Origin: Deltaproteobacteria bacterium
Lineage (GTDB): Bacteria > Myxococcota_A > UBA9160 > JAFDET01
Length of the DNA: 15,010 nucleotides
NCBI GenBank assembly: GCA_019310195.1
Contig: JAFDET010000035.1
Span: forward strand, 1 to 15,010
Direction of reading: 5' to 3'
The notes under the pieces are model-generated. The model saw only the letters and a program-made list of their open reading frames with translations, did not search any database and was not told the DNA's origin. A program made the translations under genes and the position numbers. Each line of letters opens with the position of its first letter. Position 1 is the first letter of the stretch. Of this stretch, positions 7,255 to 15,010 are shown in pieces.

Positions 7255-7613
7255 ATGGGATTCGGAGTCATTGCCGGCGCGCCGGGCGGGCCGCCGCGTC
7301 CTCCGGGTGGTGAGGATCCCCGCCACGAGGGGGAGGTCGCCACCCGGACACAACGCAAGGTGGCGCGCCCGCCGCGGTTCAAGGTGGTCCTCTACAACGA
7401 CGACTACACGCCCATGGAGTTCGTGGTGGAGATCTTGGAGCAGGTTTTCGACAAGAGCCCCGCCGAGGCGACGCAGATCATGCTGCACGTGCATCACAAC
7501 GGAAGCGGAATCGCCGGGACCTATGTCCTGGAGGTGGCCGAGACCAAGGTGGCCACCGTCCACAAGCTGGCGGAGGAGCGCGGTTACCCGCTGCGTTCCG
7601 GCGTGGAGTCCGA

Positions 7614-7617
<4 letters not shown>
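7255..7617 (+). CDS. clpS: ATP-dependent Clp protease adaptor ClpS
   Basis: ClpS binds N-end-rule substrates (bulky hydrophobic N-termini) and delivers them to ClpA for degradation by ClpAP in the cytoplasm. The 120-residue protein has the full ClpS core from about residue 41: RFKVVLYNDDYTPMEFVVEI, where N48, D49/D50 and H80 (HVHHNG) correspond to the residues that hold the substrate alpha-amino group, and M54 corresponds to the hydrophobic-pocket gatekeeper. VLEVAETKVATV (91-102) is the usual C-terminal signature. The N-terminal extension of about 38 residues is rich in Gly, Pro and charged residues and is longer than in E. coli ClpS; that region is known to engage the ClpA pore. No Shine-Dalgarno precedes the ATG, in line with the leaderless promoter at 7218-7246. 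The stop overlaps the clpA ATG (ATGA at 7614-7617). I am confident of the identity. Confidence 0.97.
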
Positions 7618-9865
<2,248 letters not shown>

Positions 9866-9869
<4 letters not shown>

Positions 9870-11686
9870 GCGTCATATCGCTGCGGCGCAGTCTGCTCGC
9901 CCTTGCCGTTGCCGCCGTGGCCGCCTGCGGCGGCGAGCGCGACGCCGACGTTCTGGTGCCGTTCGGCGCCCGCTGGCGCATCGCCGACACCTCACTGGAG
10001 GAGCCCGCGGTCTGGGCGGGTCTCGCGTTCGACGATGGAGCCTGGCTCGAGGGGCCGGCGCCCTTCGGCTTCGGCGACGGGGACGAGCGCACGCTCCTGA
10101 GCCACGACCTGGCGAGCGGTGACGACGATTGGGTGACCCTGGCGCGGCATGGCTTCCACGTGGACGACCCCTCGCGGATCGAAGGCCTGCGCATTCGGGT
10201 GATCCACGACGACGGCGCCGTGGTCTTCCTGAACGGCCGCGAACTCTTCCGCAGCAACGTGCGCGGAGTCCCGCTGTCTCCGCAGTTTCCCGCGGCCACA
10301 TCCCTGCCCCCTGAGTGGGAGCGGCGCGTGCTGGAGTTCCGGGTACCGCCCGAAGCGCTGCGGCCCGGCCGCAACGTGATCGCCGCCCAGGTCCACCAGG
10401 CCTGGCGCGAGCGCTTGGACCTGCGCTTCGATCTGGAGCTGGCGGTGCTGACGGCCGAGCATCCGCTGCGCGTCCTGCGCGGGCCGTGGCTCCAGAGCGC
10501 GTCGCCCAACCGTGTTACGGTTCGCTGGCGCACCAACCGCCCGACGGAGAGCCGGGTGCTCTACGGGCGCCCAGCGCAGCCCCTGGAGCGCGAGGCGGGC
10601 AGCCCGGGAGCGACCCGCGAGCACGAGGTGGTCATCGACGACCTGGAGCCGGACACGCGTTACGCCTACGCGATCGTAGACGCCACAGGCGTGCGGCTGG
10701 CCGGCGGCGACGGTGAGCACATCTTCACCACGCCGCCGCTGCCGGGAAGTCACGGACCGCTGCGGATCTGGGCGTTGGGCGACTCGGGAACCGCCGACGA
10801 CAACGCACGTGCCGTGCGCGACGGGTTCCTGGCGTTCGCCGGCGATCGCCCCCCCGATGTCTGGATCCTGCTGGGCGACAATGCCTACCCGACCGGGTCC
10901 GACGCCGATCACCAGGTCGCTGTCTTCGAGATGTACCCGGAGCTTCTGCGTCGCTGGCCGGTGTGGCCGGTGCTGGGCAACCACGGGGCGAACCTCACCG
11001 ACACGCGCACCGAGACCGGCCCCTTCTACGACGTCTGGAGCAATCCGACGGGGGGCGAGGCGGGCGGCCCGCCCTCGGGCAACGAGGCCTACTACGCCAT
11101 CGACCGTGCCAACGTCCGCTTGGTGGCGGTGGATTCGGCGGGGAGCCGCTTCGGCCAGAACTCGCCGATGATGCGTTGGCTCGGGGAGGCGCTCGATGCG
11201 CCGGACGCCGACTGGGTGATCGTCTACCTGCACCACCCGCCGATCTCCGGGGGCACCCACGAAGAGGATCCCGAGCGGCGCACCGGCCGCTTCCAGGTCA
11301 ACTTGATGCAACGCCTGGAGGCTGCCGACGTGGACCTGGTGCTGGCCGGACACAGTCACTCCTACGAGCGCTCCAAGCTGCTGGGCCGCTCCGGGGGCGA
11401 CCCGCAGCGCCTGGCACAGAGCGTGCTCGACGGCGGCGACGGGGACCCCGAGGGCGATGGCGCCTACCGCAAGACGGACCAGGGCACGGTCTTCGTGGTG
11501 GCCGGCTCGGGAGGGCAGGTGGGCCACGAAGGCCGGCTCGAACACCCGGCCATGGCGGTCTCGCTGCGCCAGCTGGGCTCCTTCGTCATCGACGTCGAGG
11601 GCTGCCGACTCGACGGGCGCTTCGTCGCCGTGGACGGCGGCGTAGCCGACCGCTTCCGCCTGGAGAAGTGCCCCCTGCCGGACTGA
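9866..11686 (+). CDS. Purple acid phosphatase-like metallophosphoesterase, probable lipoprotein, CTG start proposed
   Basis: The protein is a secreted-type calcineurin-like phosphoesterase. Numbering from the proposed start, it has a lipoprotein signal RRSLLALAVAAVAAC (lipobox Cys21), an N-terminal beta-rich domain (about 30-180, possibly jelly-roll), a purple-acid-phosphatase-type fibronectin-like domain (about 190-290, beginning GPWLQSASPNRVTVRW), and the catalytic domain. All seven metal-ligand positions of the family are present: D306 (GDSG), D338 and Y341 (GDNAY), N372 (GNHG), H456 (LHHPP), H496 and H498 (GHSHSYER). The only oddity is GNHG in place of the usual GNH(E/D). It probably hydrolyses phosphate esters in the envelope; the substrate is unknown. 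The first standard start, GTG at 9917, begins at the lipobox and would remove the signal peptide. No in-frame ATG, GTG or TTG occurs from 9821 to 9916. CTG at 9866 gives a CTGA overlap with clpA, six bases after GAGGG (9855-9859); ATA 9875 or CTG 9881 are alternatives. Confidence 0.88.
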
Positions 11687-11695
11687 GTTCGCGCG

Positions 11696-13171
11696 TCAGG
11701 CGCCCAGGCGCTGCTTCCAGTGGCCGCGCTGGAAGGCCCACAGCATCCATACCGCCCGGGCCAGGTGGTCGAAGACCAGCGCGCACCAGAGCCAGATTAC
11801 CGGGGTCTCGAGCACCGTGGCGCAGACGAAGGCCAGGGGAACCCGCAGCGCCCAGTTGCCCAGCGTGGCGGCCATGAGCGGTGTCATCGTGTCGCCGGCT
11901 CCGCGCAGGGCGCCGCCGAGCGTGAAGTGCAGGCCCATGAGCGGCTGCGCCAGCGCCAGGACCAGCATGAAGGGGCCCAGCTCGGCGATCACCCCGGGGT
12001 CGGAGGTGAAGAGCTTCGCCAGCGGGATGCGGCCCGCGGCGAACACGGCGCCCAGCACGATGGAGACCACCAGGGCCAGCTGCACGGCCCGCCAGCCGGC
12101 GCGCTGGGCGCCTTCGGGATCGTTGGCGCCGAGCGCCTGTCCGACCAGGGTGGAGGACGCCGTGGAAAACCCCACCCCCGGGATCCACGAGAACGAGAGC
12201 ACGCGGATGCCGATGGTGTAGGCCGCCAGCGCCGCGGTTCCGTAGGTCCCGATGAAGATGAAGTAGGCCATCATCGCGCCGTTCATCACCAGCCGCTCGG
12301 CCACCGCCGGCATCGAGATCCGCACCACCTCGCGAAGCAGCGGCCTGGACGCGCGGAAGTCGCCCAGGCCCAGTCGAGCCGGCGATCCCCATCGGCGACG
12401 GGTCGCGATGCCGAGGAGCGTGATCGCCACGATCTGCGCGGCGACCGTCGCGAGCCCCGCGCCCACCAGCTCCAGGCGGGGGAAGCCGAGCAAGCCGAAG
12501 ATCAGCACGCCGTTCAGCGCGGTCTTGATCACGGTGGCCACCAGCGCGATCTGCATCGGTGTGCGCGTGTCTCTGTCCGCGCGCAGCGCGCTCTCGATCA
12601 CGATCGCCACGGACAGCAGCAGCGTCGAGCCCAGGGTGAGGCGCATGTAGGGAATGGCCAGCGCCACCACGTCGGGGTCGGCTTTCAGCAGCCGCAGCAG
12701 GGGTCCGGGGAAGATCAGGACCGCGGCGGTGACGAGCGTCGCGATGGCGAAGGCCACCAGGAGCGACGCCGCGTGGGCGTGGCGCGCGCGTACCACCTGC
12801 CCGGCGCCGATGGCGCGGGACATCATGGCGACGCAGGCGATGCCGATGGCGAAGAAGATCGACTGGGTGAGCCACAGGTACTGGGTCACGTAGCCCACGG
12901 CGGCCACTGCCTCGCGCGACAGGCGGCCCACCATGGCGATGTCCACCAGCGAGACCAGGCTGGCCAGGACCTGGGACAGGATCACCGGCCAGGCCAGGTG
13001 CCAGATCTCGCCGCTGGCCCCGCGCCGGGCTAGCGGATCCTCGAGCGGCAGCGCGGCCTGGCTGGCGAGCGCGCCGGTGGGCAGCGGCGATGAGGTTTCC
13101 GGATCGCCGAGGTCGGCGACTTCCTCCTCGACCTCCGCGCGGATCTCGTCCTTGGGGGGAACCGGGCTCAT
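11696..13171 (-). CDS. MATE-family multidrug/toxin efflux transporter
   Basis: This 491-residue protein has the MATE fold: twelve hydrophobic segments in two similar halves (about 60-225 and 275-465). Family features are HLAWPVILSQVLASLVSLVDIAMVGRL at the first helix pair, SRAIGAGQ after the third, a first-half LRADRDTRTPMQIA loop and the matching second-half LRGAGDTMTPLMAA. It should be a cation-coupled antiporter in the inner membrane; the substrate is unknown. The start at 13171 follows GGGGAG (13177-13182) by 5 nt, and that Shine-Dalgarno overlaps the ispH stop, so the gene is second in a transcript with ispH, 10 nt behind it. An acidic N-terminal extension of about 55 residues (RAEVEEEVADLGDPE and a Pro/Ala-rich stretch) precedes the first membrane helix and is longer than in typical MATE proteins. 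The stop lies 9 bp from that of the convergent phosphatase gene, with no terminator visible between them. Confidence 0.94.
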   Translation of the reverse strand: MSPVPPKDEIRAEVEEEVADLGDPETSSPLPTGALASQAALPLEDPLARRGASGEIWHLAWPVILSQVLASLVSLVDIAMVGRLSREAVAAVGYVTQYLWLTQSIFFAIGIACVAMMSRAIGAGQVVRARHAHAASLLVAFAIATLVTAAVLIFPGPLLRLLKADPDVVALAIPYMRLTLGSTLLLSVAIVIESALRADRDTRTPMQIALVATVIKTALNGVLIFGLLGFPRLELVGAGLATVAAQIVAITLLGIATRRRWGSPARLGLGDFRASRPLLREVVRISMPAVAERLVMNGAMMAYFIFIGTYGTAALAAYTIGIRVLSFSWIPGVGFSTASSTLVGQALGANDPEGAQRAGWRAVQLALVVSIVLGAVFAAGRIPLAKLFTSDPGVIAELGPFMLVLALAQPLMGLHFTLGGALRGAGDTMTPLMAATLGNWALRVPLAFVCATVLETPVIWLWCALVFDHLARAVWMLWAFQRGHWKQRLGA

Positions 13172-13181
13172 GCGCGCTCCC

Positions 13182-14120
13182 CTAGGATGGAGGCGCGCGC
13201 AGCTCGAGCGGCAGGCGGAACACGACGCCCTCGTCCACGTGGGGCGCGGGCTCGACCGCTGCGTCGCCTCCGCTCAGCTCGCGCAGCCGCTCCACAACGC
13301 CCTCTACCAGAAGCTCGGGTGCCGAGGCGCCCGCCGTGACCGCGATGCACGCGACGCCGTCGAGCCACTCCTCGCGCAGGTCGCCGGCGTCTTCCACCAG
13401 GTGCGCGGCGACGCCCAGCTTCTGCGCGATCTCGACCAGCCGGTTGCTGTTGGAAGACGTGGGAGCGCCCACCACGATCACCAGCTGGGCCTCGTTGGCC
13501 AGCTGCTTGACCGCGTTCTGGCGGTTTTGCGTGGCGTAGCAGATGTCGTCCTTGCGGGGCAGCTCGATGGCGGGGAAGCGCTCCTTCAGCGCCGCCATCA
13601 CGTCCGCCGTGTCGTCCACCGAGAGCGTCGTCTGGGTCACGCAGGCCAACCGCTCCGGATTGCGCACCTGGAGTCGCTGCACGTCCTCGACCGTCTCGAC
13701 CAGGTGCATGCGCTCCGGCGCCTGGCCCATGGTGCCCTCGACCTCCACATGGCCGGCATGGCCCACCATGATGATCTCGAAGTCGTCGCGCGCGTGGCGC
13801 GTCGCCTCGAGATGCACCTTGGTCACCAGCGGGCAGGTGGCGTCGATGGTGCGCAGCCCACGCGCGACAGCGGCCTCTCGCACGGCGGGCGAGACGCCGT
13901 GGGCGCTGTAGATCAGCAGCGATCCCTCGGGCACGACCGACGGATCCTCCACGAAGATCGCACCCTTGCCGCGCAGGTCTTCGACCACGTGGCGGTTGTG
14001 GACGATCTCGTGGCGCACGTACACCGGCGCGCCGAAGCGCTGCAGCGCGAGCTCGACCACGTCGATGGCGCGGTCCACGCCCGCGCAGAAGCCGCGGGGG
14101 CTGGCCAGGATGATCCGCAT
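13182..14120 (-). CDS. ispH: 4-hydroxy-3-methylbut-2-enyl diphosphate reductase (IspH/LytB)
   Basis: IspH is the last enzyme of the MEP isoprenoid pathway. It is a [4Fe-4S] protein that reduces HMBPP to isopentenyl and dimethylallyl diphosphate in the cytoplasm. The 312-residue sequence keeps the three cluster cysteines, C12 (ASPRGFCAGVDRA), C96 (DATCPLVTK) and C194 (DDICYATQNRQ). It also keeps the active-site residues H41 (EIVHNRHV), H74 (YSAHGVS), H124 and E126 (GHAGHVEVEG), the TQTTLSVDD segment and GAPTSSNSNRL. The length and order are those of the standard enzyme, with a short C-terminal tail (HVDEGVVFRLPLELRAPPS). The ATG at 14120 gives MRIILASPRGFC, the expected N-terminus. No Shine-Dalgarno precedes it, and a -10-like TACCCT lies 7 nt upstream (14128-14133). 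It is head-to-head with the acyl-CoA dehydrogenase and is followed 10 nt later by the MATE gene. Confidence 0.97.
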   Translation of the reverse strand: MRIILASPRGFCAGVDRAIDVVELALQRFGAPVYVRHEIVHNRHVVEDLRGKGAIFVEDPSVVPEGSLLIYSAHGVSPAVREAAVARGLRTIDATCPLVTKVHLEATRHARDDFEIIMVGHAGHVEVEGTMGQAPERMHLVETVEDVQRLQVRNPERLACVTQTTLSVDDTADVMAALKERFPAIELPRKDDICYATQNRQNAVKQLANEAQLVIVVGAPTSSNSNRLVEIAQKLGVAAHLVEDAGDLREEWLDGVACIAVTAGASAPELLVEGVVERLRELSGGDAAVEPAPHVDEGVVFRLPLELRAPPS

Positions 14121-14127
14121 CGCGCGC

Positions 14128-14133
14128 AGGGTA
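14128..14133 (-). promoter_or_regulatory. -10-like hexamer immediately upstream of ispH
   Basis: On the minus strand TACCCT (14133 to 14128) stands 7 nt before the ispH ATG at 14120. The predicted transcription start would fall at the start codon itself, matching the lack of a ribosome binding site. No -35 is recognisable. A small perfect hairpin, CGGGG-TCG-CCCCG (14146-14158), lies just upstream in the 75-bp divergent spacer; its role is unknown. Confidence 0.35.
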
Positions 14134-14164
14134 GCGCCCGGGGGGCGGGGTCGCCCCGAGCCGT

Positions 14165-14170
14165 TACACT
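14165..14170 (+). promoter_or_regulatory. -10-like hexamer for the acyl-CoA dehydrogenase gene
   Basis: TACACT (14165-14170) lies 25 nt before the ATG at 14196, leaving room for a leader of about 19 nt that contains the Shine-Dalgarno GGAAGGAT (14179-14186). No -35 is visible. It faces the ispH -10 candidate on the other strand, so the spacer 14121-14195 would hold two divergent promoters. Confidence 0.3.
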
Positions 14171-14195
14171 GAATCGCCGGAAGGATCAGCGAAAC

Positions 14196-15010
14196 ATGGC
14201 GAATCTCGACAGTTTCCGAAGCGAGACCGCGTCCTGGCTGGAGGCCCACTGTCCGGCCTCCCTCGTCGGCCGCGGGGACAACGTCCTCGAGGGCGTGTGG
14301 GGCGGCCGCAAGTGGAAGTGGGCCGACCCGGACCGCAAGCGCTGGCTCGAGACCATGGCCGAGCGCGGCTGGACCGCCCCGGCCTGGCCCCAGGAGTACG
14401 GCGGCGGCGGGCTCTCGCCGGCCGAGGCGAAGGTCTTGTCCCAGGAGATGCGCGCCCGCCGTATTCCCCAGCCGCTGATCGGGTTCGGCCTCACCATGAT
14501 CGGGCCGACCCTGCTCCAGTTCGGCAACGACGAGCAGAGGCGCGAGCACCTTCCGCGCATCTGCCGCGGCGAGATCCGCTGGTGCCAGGGCTACTCGGAG
14601 CCGGACGCGGGCTCGGACCTGGCGTCGCTTCAGACCCGGGCGGAGCGTGACGGCGACCACTTCGTGGTGACCGGTACCAAGGTCTGGACGTCCTACGCAG
14701 ACGAGGCCGACTGGATCTTTTCGCTGGTGCGCAGCGATCCCGACGCCCCCAAGAAGCAGGACGGCATCACCTTCCTGCTCATGGACATGGACGACCCCGG
14801 CGTGACGGTGTCGCCGATCCTGCTGATCAGCGGCTCGTCGCCGTTCTGCGAGACCCACTTCCAGGACGTGCGGGTTCCCGTGAAGAACGTGATCGGGACC
14901 ATCGGCGGCGGCTGGACCGTGGCCAAGGCGCTGCTGGGCCACGAGCGCAGCATGATCGCCGATGCCTTCGGCGCCACGTCGGGCGGCGGCAAGCGCATGT
15001 CGCTTCCGGA
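14196..15010 (+). CDS. Acyl-CoA dehydrogenase family protein, 5' portion (runs off right edge)
   Basis: From the ATG at 14196 the frame stays open to the window edge, giving 271 codons of an FAD-dependent acyl-CoA dehydrogenase, the first step of beta-oxidation-type pathways. The N-terminal helical domain includes GWTAPAWPQEYGG (58-70). The middle beta domain has the family signature WCQGYSEPDAGSDLASL (129-145) and VTGTKVWTSYADEADWIF (158-175), which line the FAD and substrate site. GWTVAKALLGHER follows toward the C-terminal domain. The catalytic glutamate region and the C-terminal helices are outside the window. The segment LLISGSSPFCETHF, with the WCQGYSEP motif, resembles the subgroup that includes actinobacterial FadE-type enzymes for branched or steroid side chains, but the substrate is not decidable. 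GGAAGGAT (14179-14186) is a good ribosome binding site 9 nt upstream. The gene is divergent from ispH across 75 bp. Confidence 0.93.
   Translation, partial: MANLDSFRSETASWLEAHCPASLVGRGDNVLEGVWGGRKWKWADPDRKRWLETMAERGWTAPAWPQEYGGGGLSPAEAKVLSQEMRARRIPQPLIGFGLTMIGPTLLQFGNDEQRREHLPRICRGEIRWCQGYSEPDAGSDLASLQTRAERDGDHFVVTGTKVWTSYADEADWIFSLVRSDPDAPKKQDGITFLLMDMDDPGVTVSPILLISGSSPFCETHFQDVRVPVKNVIGTIGGGWTVAKALLGHERSMIADAFGATSGGGKRMSLP

Noticed and set aside
9992..11545. 517-codon open frame opposite the phosphatase
   Set aside because: The opposite strand carries all metallophosphatase motifs; the antisense product has no motif.
11720..13033. 437-codon plus-strand frame opposite the MATE gene
   Set aside because: The product is a repetitive Gln/His/Arg/Gly sequence with no domain; the minus strand encodes a clear twelve-helix transporter.
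14121..14942. Upstream extension of the ispH reading frame to 14942, giving a 586-residue protein
   Set aside because: The extra 274 residues are antisense to the acyl-CoA dehydrogenase, whereas the ATG at 14120 gives the canonical IspH N-terminus MRIILASPRGFC with Cys12 in the right place.

Overview
The window is a densely coded stretch of a high-GC (roughly 70%, judged by eye) Gram-negative chromosome. An RND efflux pump with a lipoprotein adaptor, ClpS/ClpA, an MEP-pathway IspH and a lipobox-bearing phosphatase all point to a diderm bacterium. ClpS, the FemAB-like protein and the acyl-CoA dehydrogenase look proteobacterial or Myxococcota/Desulfobacterota-like, but I cannot fix the lineage from the sequence alone. 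I see no rRNA, tRNA, CRISPR array, insertion sequence or phage gene. No stretch above 300 bases lacks a gene, and I found no convincing intrinsic terminator.

Layout. (1) At 1-79 (-) is the first 26 codons of a DJ-1/PfpI-like protein that runs off the left edge. (2) At 274-5191 (+) is a three-gene efflux operon: a TetR repressor, a lipoprotein membrane-fusion adaptor and an RND inner-membrane pump, joined by 4-nt stop/start overlaps (ATGA, GTGA). The upstream spacer carries a repeat/palindrome cluster that looks like the repressor's operator. (3) At 5231-6052 (+) is a cyclic-nucleotide-binding domain fused to a two-helix DUF1003 membrane domain, preceded by a hairpin over its ribosome binding site. 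(4) At 6049-7197 (-) is a FemAB-like/GNAT protein, convergent with (3) and divergent from clpS. (5) At 7255-11686 (+) are clpS and clpA (ATGA overlap), followed by a purple-acid-phosphatase-like lipoprotein whose start appears to be a non-standard CTG in a 4-nt CTGA overlap with clpA. (6) At 11696-14120 (-) are ispH and a MATE-family exporter, 10 nt apart and so probably one transcript with ispH first. (7) At 14196-15010 (+) is the beginning of an acyl-CoA dehydrogenase, divergent from ispH and cut by the right edge.

How the genes relate. The TetR-MFP-RND block is a self-contained, probably autoregulated pump that lacks its outer-membrane channel here. ClpS and ClpA form the N-degron recognition and unfoldase pair; clpP is not in the window. 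The remaining genes are housekeeping or accessory functions with no clear shared pathway. No novel defence or mobile system is evident. The points most worth a second look are the cNMP-DUF1003 fusion with its 5' hairpin, the non-canonical start of the phosphatase lipoprotein, and three genes (clpS, the FemAB-like gene and ispH) that have a TAnnnT hexamer only 7-8 nt before the ATG and no Shine-Dalgarno sequence, a leaderless-transcript signature.
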